The translations under genes and the position numbers were made by a program. Positions 55,690 to 64,000 of a stretch of DNA of 64,000 bases are shown in pieces. The notes beneath the pieces were generated by a model. The model searched no databases. It saw only the letters and a list, made by a program, of their open reading frames with translations, and was not told where the DNA came from. The DNA comes from Fratercula arctica (taxonomy: Eukaryota; Chordata; Aves; Charadriiformes; Alcidae): the NCBI GenBank assembly GCA_947846985.1, contig CANTUZ010000025.1, positions 17,916,100 through 17,980,099 of the forward strand, in the 5' to 3' direction. Positions within the stretch are counted from its first letter, which is position 1. Each line of letters starts with the position of its first letter.

Positions 55690-56457
55690 GCTTGATTGTC
55701 TCATTCATTTTTCCATCAGTCAGCAAGAACGTTGCATAAACAATTCCAATTGTCTTGGTCTTTAGCAAGAGAAATTGTGCAAACATGTTCCGAATGCCAA
55801 CAGTTTGCTCCTCTGCAGCCGGTGGGAGTCAACCCACGAGGCTTGCAAGCCTTGCAAGTATGGCAAACCGATGTCACTCATGTTCCCGAATTTGGCCGAC
55901 AAAAATACATACATGTCTCCATCGATACTTATTCGGGAGCTCTCTGGGCTACTGCTGAAACAGGAGAAAAGAGCCGTGACGTTATTCATCATTGGCGGGG
56001 CGCTTTTGCCGCGTTAGGCATTCCACACCAAATAAAAACTGATAACGGCCCTGGTTACACCGGAGTCAAAACTCAAACCTTCTTACAAACTTGGGAGGTG
56101 CAGCACGTCACAGGTATTCCCCACTCCCCACAAGGCCAAGGCATCGTGGAACGCGCACATCGCACACTTAAAGAGATGCTAGAGAAACAAAAATGGGGAA
56201 TGTTAGGGGAACCCCCACAGGCGCGGTTACAGAAAGCCTTATACGTACTAAATCACTTAACGATAGATGAAAGCACGCAAGAACCAGTTTTATTAAGACA
56301 CTTTATATCCTTAAAAAAGCTTATAAATCTTGACCCCGAAAGTTGTGCAGACGTATGGGTAAAGTCGTTGCTTACGGGAAAATGGGAAGGACCATTTAAG
56401 TTAATCGCCTGGGGTCGAGGGTATGCTTGTATTTCCACAGGAAACAGGACCCGGTAG
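55690..56457 (+). pseudogene. pol: ERV-D integrase
   Basis: SFFHQSARTLHKQF ... CSECQQF zinc domain (the first His is likely in the broken upstream part), core residues in VWQTDVTHV, IKTDNGPGYTG and PQGQGIVERAHRTLKEML, and a C-terminal WEGPFKLIAWGRGYACI fold, ending TAG 56455-56457. It is open over this stretch and is a distinct lineage from the ERV-C type integrase found downstream in the same provirus. Confidence 0.9.
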
Positions 56458-56614
56458 GTCCCGGCATGGCTAGTACGACCTGCAGTGAGTCATCGCCAAG
56501 AAGAGTTGAATAAAACTACTGAAGACGAAATAGTAGATGAGGGGAACGGGACCTCGGTGGGTTCCGGCCCGGTGTGTGCGCCCCTACAAGCAGCAACAAA
56601 GCCAGAAGGACTGA

Positions 56615-57127
56615 ATGAGTCTGCTATCCTGGTTCAGTCTACGGAACCCTAGCAAGCAGGCATGGACGCAGTTATGGAAGTCTGAACACAGCATCTTTGA
56701 AGAACCAACTAACCATCGGTCTGAAAGGGGTGGCGCATACTATGGTATAGGGGCTCACGGACATGGTTGTCAAGATTTTAAAGGACTGTGTTGTATGAAT
56801 CTAAGTGACCACTCCAAATCCATCCATGCCCAGTTGCAAGAACTGCACCGACCGAGCCAGCAACTTGTGGAGACCACTGGGTGAAATCTCTTTGCTGGAT
56901 GGACTTGGGGGTGGGGTTGGTTGAAGGAAATTATGCTCATTGCCTGTGTGGAAGGAATTTGTCTGTCATGTTTAGTATGCTGTTTGCCGTGTTTAATAAG
57001 CATTATACGATCAGTTGTAGATGCCGCTTTGCATCATACCCTTGTACGAGTTGTAGAATATCGTCGTGTCCCAGCTATGGACCACGGGGTGGCATGTGTA
57101 AGGGATAATAGAGGATGGTCCAAGTGA
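56615..57127 (+). pseudogene. env: ERV-D env, transmembrane fragment
   Basis: One frame with TGA at 56882-56884. It contains CQDFKGLCC, the CX6CC motif of gamma/alpha-type transmembrane subunits, then [16 protein letters not shown], a tryptophan region and the membrane anchor (IMLIACVEGICLSCLVCCL) with a cytoplasmic tail. The surface subunit, cleavage site and N-terminal heptad are missing; integrase is joined almost directly to the middle of the ectodomain. Confidence 0.82.
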
Positions 57128-57500
57128 GACATGACAGAAAATTACTAGATGAACCAAACCCAGTATACATGTTGGGAAAAAGGGACTCGGTACTGTTGCT
57201 GAAAAGCTATATGTGTATCCATGAGAACCTAACGTCCAAAGAAGAAGATAACGAGAAGGGAATACAACAAGGTAGTCAGGTATCAGACATCCGCAGTCAG
57301 CAAAGCTGGATCATGAGTCTGGTGAGGCTTGTTGCATGCGCTGGCCACGCATGCAGCGACTCTAGACTGTACTTTTCCACTCAATCCGGGGCAGGATATA
57401 AGGGGGCTGTCTCGGGTCGGAGAGAGGGGGAGAGACATGAGCGCACTTTGAAGATACAGGGGACGCCCTGAAGCGCTGTGTCTGCCCCCCCTCCCCTGTA
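57128..57500 (+). other. U3-like module shared with ERV-C
   Basis: It matches the ERV-C minus strand 26050-25740: TGTGTATCCATGAGAACCTAAC, GCTGGATCATGAGTCTGGT, GCAGGATATAAGGGGGCTGTCTC, GAAGATACAGGGGACGCCC. It ends in CCCCCCCTCCCCTGTAG/G, which also resembles a splice acceptor. It lies directly after the env tail, where U3 of a different provirus would be expected. Confidence 0.6.
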
Positions 57501-58281
57501 GGTTCCACGTTCATTAACTCCAACAGCTCAGAAGGCATTACAGCACATTGCAGATTTGTTTATGATATATCAAGAATTTCAACCTTACGCCCTGATAGGA
57601 CAGTGGGATGATGCACTCGCAAAGAGCCTGATTGCATTAGAGTGGGTATTTTTGCCACATACCTTTTCAAAAACAGTAACTATGATGATTGAAATGTTAG
57701 CACGATTGATTTCGCAGGGTCGTTTGCGCTGTCAGCAGCTGGCTCCTCTGCCATCATTTGCGGGGGTTAACCCGCGAGGGCTTACACCTGATGAACTTTG
57801 GCAATCCGATGTTACGCACATTATGGAATTTGGACGTTTGCGCCATGTACATGTTTCAGTTGATTTGTTTTCTCACCTTGTTGTAGCTACTGCTCCTACA
57901 GGAGAGAAAGCTCGTGATGTTATTCGACACTGGTTGCAATGCCTTGCAGTCATGGGAGTACCGAAAAATCTAAAAACTGACAACAGACCAGCTTATGTGT
58001 CCGCTAAAATACAGGCCTCTTTACAGACATGGGGTATTAAACATGTCACCGATATTCCTCATTCCCCAACTGGGCAAGCAATTGTGGAACGTATTCATCA
58101 TACCTTAAAAACCATGCTTGATAAACGAAAAAGGGGGAATCCCCTAGGTATGACACCTCAAGAGCGATTGTATAAAGCAACTTATGTTTTAAATTTTCTA
58201 AACATGTCGTCTTTGTCATCCAATGCTTGTCGTTTACTGTATTTTAGGCTGCTTACAGAAAATAGTGCAAAAAATGATTAA
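57501..58281 (+). pseudogene. pol: ERV-C-type pol fragment inside ERV-D (RT connection fused to integrase)
   Basis: Very similar to ERV-C: FMIYQEFQPYALIGQWDDAL matches ERV-C VIYQEFRPYALIGQWDDAL, then jumps at CQQ straight to the integrase (LAPLPSFAGVNPRGL, LWQSDVTHI, GQAIVERIHHTLK), skipping RNase H and the integrase zinc domain. The core reads LKTDNRPAYV where ERV-C has KTDNGPAYV. The 241-codon frame from 57556 is open. It is followed at once by the ERV-D polypurine tract and LTR. Confidence 0.88.
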
Positions 58282-58303
58282 TCAAGCTTTTGTTGCAGAA
58301 AAA

Positions 58304-58318
58304 TAAAAAAGGGGGAAT
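58304..58318 (+). promoter_or_regulatory. Polypurine tract of ERV-D
   Basis: AAAAAAGGGGGAAT immediately precedes the 3' LTR. Confidence 0.88.
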
Positions 58319-58645
58319 TGTGGAGATAGAGAGTAGCATAGGGAATCTGTTTGGCCTTGATGAGACAAAGCTGTACCCATGAGAGGCACCTTGAGAGAAA
58401 AGATAAGCAAGCGCCAGGAGATATCAGCAAGGAAAGGAATGTGAAAAGCAAAGCTGCTGCTCCGCGTGAACAGTCAGAGACGACCAGTTAGAAGACACTG
58501 AGAAGCGCGTGGCAATCAACCTTCAACCTATCAGCAGGATGCTGCCTGCGCGTGGACAGTACCTGTACCTATAAAACTCGGGAAATTGTTGTAATAAAGG
58601 TCTTTGGTCCATACCCTGCCAGAGTCCGTGAATCAATGCTCCACA
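58319..58645 (+). repeat. 3' LTR of ERV-D (327 bp)
   Basis: Begins TGTGGAGATAGAG and ends AATGCTCCACA. It differs from the 5' LTR by several transitions and one A in a run (for example CTGCGCGTGGACAG versus TTGCCTGCGCATGGAGAG), so the insertion is moderately old. Confidence 0.93.
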
Positions 58646-58651
58646 CTGTGG

Positions 58652-61600
58652 TGTCACAACAATCACTGTGACTTGAAAATGAAACTCAGCACCCATTTAT
58701 GAAAAGCAAAAAAGTTAAAATTACTATTTCTTTCACTTTGTTTGGGACAGCAACTTTTCTCTATGAAGCTAAAATGGTTGGACTGTCATCTAGTGACAAT
58801 ATGTTCACAGCTATGTTGCTATAACACAGGGAAGGTGCAAGAGCATTTTCCTGGTGATACTCATAATGATGCATAAATTTAATTTCATCAAGCTATATCC
58901 AGGGTATGTATTTGAAAGTAGTTACAGCATTTCTTAAATCCTAACATCCTTATACTCAGTCACCACTCAACCAATTGAGACACATCATCTTTACAGAAAA
59001 CATCTCCTGGTGGATCCTGGTGCATTAAGTTTGTGCAGAAAGAGTTCTGCTGCAATACACTGGGGGAAAAGAAAAAAAAAAAAGAGCTCATTGGCACTGA
59101 GTGTTTGTCAGCACTCACAAAACTTTCCACTTGCTCTTTCCACAGCTACTTGCTCTTTCTATAGCTGCGCAGGGCTTGGTTTATTGCTTCAGCCATTAAT
59201 TTGATTCCAAGAACCATCTTTGCTTTGTTATTCTACATCCTTCCTAGCTGCTATTTACTGATGTCACTTGTGCCAGTTGATGAAATTAGAATGTGATGAA
59301 GTCAGGAGTTTTTGATAGCGTAGAAAAATGTTGAACACTAGGAATTATTATGACGAACCTATTATACTTGCAACGATTTCTAAATCAGGACACTGGTGCG
59401 GGCCAAATCTTTTACTGTTCTTCAAGTTCTTGCCAGCCAAATGCTTTCTGTGGTACTGAAATGAGTATGCTGAAGATACGCTGAACAACATGCTGAAAAA
59501 AAGGCGCTTAGCTTAAATACTTGTCACATTCTCTTTATTCAAATCTACAGACAAGTATTTCCTTGTCTTCTTGTCCTAGAAAGTTCCTTAAGGGCTGGAA
59601 ATGATAACAGAGCTTTTCCCCAGTTCATTACTGGATGCTCTGCTGTGTATTTCTACTTACATTCTTCCCATAAAGGAAAACAAGCTTTGGAGCAAGAGAT
59701 TGCCATAGTCTCCTCCAGTTTGCCTCCATTCAAACTTCTCTGGCAGCCCAGTCTCTACTGCAGGTTGACATAGGCACACCTAAAATAACTCTAAGCAGCT
59801 TAGCTACCCAGGTGAAAGCTCCTGTGGTTATGTACTGTGTGTGGTAGAAATTTCCAATGTCAGTGTTTTCCTACCCTAACCTACAGCAGCTGGTGATATA
59901 GGCAAGTGTCTCTTCCCTGGCACTATTACCTGGACTCTAAATCAGTATGGCAAGTGGGTCCCAACTGATTGCTGTGGTGGGTGACAGGAGCTCCTCAAAT
60001 GGGAGGAAGAGAATTCCCCTAGACAAGGAGAAGTAGAGATCTGATGCAAGGAGACCTATGTTGCCTTGGAACAAAAATTTGGCAAATTATGGCATAGTGG
60101 AATAAATGCAGTAGGAGAAAGGCATATGTGGGTACTGCTGAGCGCTGCAGGAATACTGAGCCACTGATGTTTCCTCAGGATGTAATTTGATGTTACATTT
60201 CTTCCAGTGGCAAAGCAAGTTAGTAGACAGCTTTCCTGTTCTTTTCCATGATTACTTGTTTGTTCCTGCCTTCGTACAAAGGGTCAAGATGTGACAATAT
60301 GAAGAACTGTGAGGCAAACATGAGAGAGATGGAATTAAAAAAATACAGCTTTCAAAAATTATTTTCTTTTTCACTAGTCTGGTGTACAGTAAAGCCCTGA
60401 AATCACACACACATATGTATATGTATATGGCCTCACAAATCTGAATATAGATATATTTTTATATACATACATGCATGTACATATCTATGTTGATATAGCA
60501 ACCCCTTGCATGTGCACTGCAGAGAGGGTAAATACATTAAAGCCACTTTTCTGCCAGGCAAAATGCTCAGAAACTTGAGAGTCTTCTATTGCTTCTTTAG
60601 CCATAGACCAGGGCTTGGTTCCAACTCATCCAAGAGCAACTGCACCATGCAGAAATACCTTAAAACTATTTTTGCACCGAATGGGTTACATTTGTAATGC
60701 TGTAGACCTTATACTATAGACCTTATACTGTGCCATGCTGTGTCCATTTTGGACATTGTCCTTAGCAGTTACTCCAATCCTCAAGCATTACAGAAATTTG
60801 GTGTGACTTTAGTACACCCATAGGTTCCAGTAGTTTCTCTCTATTAAAGAATTTCAATTAAAAAAAAAACAAACCACAAAAAAACGCAGTCCCATAGTAC
60901 AAATCAGGGGATGGGAAAGCTGATTCATTATGTTTCTGTTCATGTCTCTCTTTCAGCCTATTTCCACATTTTCAAAAGAAGTTACCACTTCTTCTTTACA
61001 GTTCTTTAAACTACTTCTGTAAAAAATGCTGGTTTATAAAACAAGAGTAGCAAAACCTTACTTTAGAGGAGAGATTGATACATTTTTTAAAACAGACCTT
61101 GTCACAGCACCAGATTAGAGTGTAGAAAAAAAACAGGTCAGTAAGCAGAACAGGGGAACAAGTTTCTGGGGAAGGCAGGAGCAGGAATCTTCTCAGCTGG
61201 ATTTGCTACTGTAACATGGACCACGCTGCAGGCAAGACTCAGAACAGGTCTTTACCCCAACCTCAAACCCAAATACATTGCCTCCCTCTTTTATATTCTT
61301 ATGTGACTGAAAATATTTTTGTGTGTTGATTTTATAGTTGCAGATCACTTTATTATTTAGGATTAGAAGATGCTATGTAAACAGAGTGAGAATGGCTATT
61401 TGGCAACAAGGACCAGTATACCAGAACAAACAAGTGGCATGTTCTACCCAGTATCTGGTCTCTGGAGTCTGCAGTGGGAGGCATAAAATCCCCATATTGT
61501 AACTAATTATGCAGTAATATACCATGGGAGATTGTCCACAGCTGCCTGTATTACTAACTCATCTGAAACCTGAATGTACAGGAAATCTCAAGAGAAAACT

Positions 61601-62777
61601 TCATTCTCTCAAGATTTCCAATTTTAAGTTGTTTTACTAAAGTTCAGAGAAACAGTAAAAAATTTAATGCTTTTTTTTTTACTCCAAAGACTTTAAAAAA
61701 AAAATGAGGTTCTCTCCTTGCGAGCTCACACAGTTGTGATTCTCACAAGATTTCACTGGTGGGACTTGGTCTGAAGACAGGTTTGATTTTTCCTGTGCAA
61801 CATATAAAAGTTATCAGCCACCCTTTTAGTTTGGCTCTGCATGTGCCATTCACTGCACTGAAACTTATTGAAAATTTTGTCAACGATCAGCTTTATAAAA
61901 GCTTTGCACGTTGTCTGCATAAAAGCCCTATTTTGATGAGAAAATTACTATTAATGAGTACATGTTCTTTTCTGGCATCAGACACAGGTCATAAATATCT
62001 CTCATCTTCTCACAAAAAGCTAGAACCAAGGAAAGAAGAAAGTTAATTCTTTTTTTTTTCACCTTTTTTTAAAGGTCCTGATTGAAACAATTCCATTTAG
62101 TAATCAGTAATTTATCATGCTTGCTTCCTCCCATCCCCCTTTCCTTCTCCCTGTGCTTTTGTTTGGTTTTGATTCTTTATTTCAACATACCAGAAAATCT
62201 TTCTGGATTCTCTTACCTATTTATTTCCCTTGATCTCACAGGGGCAGAAGAGGAGAATTTTTCAAGGGGGATGGTTGGGAGAGCTTTGGGGCATTTTTCG
62301 TTTGTGGTTTTGGGATTTTTTTTAGAAAGTATGTATGGAGAGTGGGGAAAAAAAAACATGAATAAGAAACTATAAAAATGAAATGTGAAGAAGAAGAATC
62401 CTAATATTCTAGTTTAGTCAATGAACTGCTGCCTTTCATAGATGTGTCAATACTGCCATCTCTTGCCTCTTCAACAACCTGGGCAGGAAACTGTAGTTTA
62501 ATGAAAATTGGAGAATGAACATGCACTCAAATACACACACACATAAAAGAGCTAAGTTTTGCAAGAGAGGTGAGTGAATTTTCCCTGGTACATTCTGCTG
62601 TGTTTTAAGAGGAACTTTTTCTTAATTTTCTTCTTTCTGTTGCTGTGTAGCTTCATGTGCACCTTAAATAGTACAACTGCTAAGACCTCAGCTCGTGATT
62701 TAAGATTGCAATGTGAGTTAACTCTAGCCATTCTGAAGAAGAGAAAGAATCTATATTATAAGATCACAATCTATATT
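58652..62777. other. Intergenic sequence without recognised genes
   Basis: AT-rich unique sequence with a (TATG/CA)n microsatellite at about 60404-60490 and several A or T runs (59069-59084, 60860-60890, 61670-61700, 62050-62072). ORFs of up to about 97 codons show no recognisable domain. Confidence 0.6.
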
Positions 62778-63102
62778 GGGGCTTACAGGAAAGATGGGGA
62801 GGGACTCTTTATCAGGGAGTGTAGCGATAGGATGAGGGGTAATGGTTTTACACTGAAAGAGGGGAGATTTAGATTGGATATCAGGAAGAAATTCTTTACT
62901 GTGAGGGTGGTGAGGCAGTGGAACAGGTTGTCCAGGGAAGCTGTGGATGCCCCATCCCTGGAGGTGTTCAAGGCGAGGTTGGATGGGGCTTTGAGCAACC
63001 TGGTCTAGTGGGAGGTGTCCCTGCCCATGGCAGGGGGGTTGGAACTAGATGATCTTTAAGGTCCCTTCCAATCTGAACCATTCTGTGATTCTGTGATTCT
63101 AT
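62778..63102 (+). mobile_element. CR1 3' fragment
   Basis: AAGATGGGGAGGGACTCTTTATCAGGGAGTGTAGCGATAGG, GGAACTAGATGATCTTTAAGGTCCCTTCCAATC and ATTCTGTGATTCTGTGATTCTAT: ORF2 C terminus and 3' UTR with terminal 8-bp repeats. Confidence 0.94.
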
Positions 63103-63323
63103 ATACAAATAATAATCAAATTGAGCTTGTATGTCTCCCCTGGTGTGGTGATAGGCAGTGACCCTGAAAGAAGCAGATGTGCTCAGTCTGTCACTGCAAC
63201 AGCTTTGGGTTTTTTGGCAATGGGATGGCTGACATGGCATCAGGCTTGCTGGTGTTGGATGGGGTGCATCTTTCTGCAAGGGGGAAGAGGATGTTTGCTC
63301 ATGAGCTAGTGGGCCTCATTGAC

Positions 63324-64000
63324 TCAGGGGTCAGTACTGGGACCAGTGCTGTTTAACATGTTTGTCAGTGACATGGACAGTGGGATTGAGTGCACCCTCA
63401 GCAAGTTTGCCGATGACACCAAGCTGTGTGGCACGGTCGACACACTGGAGGGAAGGGATGCCATCCTGAGGGACCTGGCCAGGCTTGAGAGGTGGGCCTG
63501 TGGAAACCTCATGAAGTTCAACCAGGCCAAGTGCAAGGTCCTGCACCTGGGTCATGGCAATCCCAGGCACAAACACAGGCTGGGCAGGGAATGGCTTGAG
63601 AGCAGCCATGAGGAGAAGGACATGCCAACCGCATCCTGGGCTGCATCAAAAGAACCATGGCCAGAAGGTCGAGGGAGGTGATTCTGCCCCTCTACTCTGC
63701 TCTGGTGAGACCCCACCTGGAGTACTGCATCCAGCTCTGGAGTCCTCAGCACAAGAAGGACATGGACCTGTTGGAGCGAGTCCAGAGGAGGGCCACGAAG
63801 ATGATCAGAGGGCTGGAGCACCTCTGCTATGAGGACAGGCTGAGAGAGTTGGGGTTGTTTATCCTGGAGAAGAGAAGGCTCTGAGGAGCCCTTATAGCAG
63901 CCTTCCAATACCTAAAGGGGGCCTATAGGAGAGATGGGGAGGGACTCTTTATGAGGGAGTGTAGCGATAGTACAAGGGATAACAGTTTTAAACGGAAAGA
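63324..64000 (+). mobile_element. CR1 fragment (ORF2 RT to C-terminal region), runs off the window
   Basis: GGGTCAGTACTGGGACCAGTGCTGTTTAAC starts the [12 protein letters not shown] block. FADDTKLCG (active site) follows, then [16 protein letters not shown]. Relative to other CR1s the DLGVLVDEK...SQCALAAQKA block is missing after AAGGACATG (63619-63624), an internal deletion of about 60 bp. It starts mid-ORF2, so it is 5'-truncated. Confidence 0.94.

Larger units (their letters stand above)
51080..58645 (+). mobile_element. ERV-D: class II provirus with chimeric 3' half
   Basis: LTRs 51080-51407 and 58319-58645; the target duplication CTGTGG (51074-51079, 58646-58651) is exact. Order: PBS, gag, dUTPase-protease, RT-RNase H, integrase, env transmembrane fragment, a module shared with ERV-C, a second pol fragment of ERV-C type, polypurine tract, LTR. 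Frameshifts and stops occur in every gene. Confidence 0.94.

Noticed and set aside
59010..59204. Possible small gene near 59.0 kb
   Set aside because: Short frame with a poly-A/K stretch, no conserved features and no supporting signals.
62082..62375. 97-codon ORF with hydrophobic residues
   Set aside because: T-rich sequence gives chance Phe/Leu/Ser runs; no ATG context, homology or splice signals were recognised.

Overview
The window looks like bird nuclear DNA. It holds several LINEs whose 3' ends carry the 8-bp ATTCTATG repeats typical of avian CR1, many class II (ERVK/alpha-beta-like) and class III (ERVL-like) endogenous retroviruses (ERVs), and no recognisable host exon. The species cannot be named from the sequence. 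I refer to five retroviral elements as ERV-A to ERV-E.

Layout. 1-7249 is a tandem array of about 28 monomers of 230-231 bp. It contains a 3.4-kb higher-order duplication that also copied a solo LTR (1537-1948 and 4939-5349, both with the 6-bp target duplication GCCAGG). The monomer is clearly homologous to the first ~230 bp of a full-length CR1 found at 19156-23743. 7250-24992 is ERV-A (+), an ERVL-like provirus without env. It is split by ERV-E (10541-18167, minus strand, gag-pro-pol-env-LTR) and by the full-length CR1 (minus strand, both ORFs uninterrupted). 24993-30605 is ERV-C (minus strand, betaretrovirus-like, with dUTPase), whose left LTR is cut by ERV-A. 30606-30700 and 36854-37497 are two halves of an older CR1, split by ERV-B (30701-36853), a sister of ERV-A with both LTRs, a primer binding site and a 5-bp target duplication.

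From 37.5 kb onward the sequence is mostly unique intergenic DNA. It is interrupted by CR1 3' fragments (37853, 44395, 62778, 63324), solo LTRs (42357-42710 minus; 45149-46315 plus, the same family as the ERV-E LTR), a probable further LTR (about 40.4-41.2 kb) and ERV-D (51080-58645, plus strand, LTRs with a perfect CTGTGG target duplication). ERV-D carries a 3' portion apparently captured from other elements.

How the parts relate. ERV-A and ERV-B join gag and pol in one frame across a conserved UAG followed by a hairpin. ERV-E instead has a canonical A-AAA-AAC slippery site. Their Gag lacks zinc knuckles, and in ERV-B, the only copy that keeps the N terminus, it opens with several hydrophobic segments. 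ERV-E carries a large env with a duplicated surface domain. The nesting gives a relative order: old CR1, then ERV-C and ERV-B independently into that CR1, then ERV-A into the ERV-C LTR, then ERV-E and the young CR1 into ERV-A. The join of ERV-A to the satellite looks like a later rearrangement. All retroviral genes seen are broken except ERV-A's uninterrupted 5' pol segment. The CR1 is the only element that looks coding-competent.
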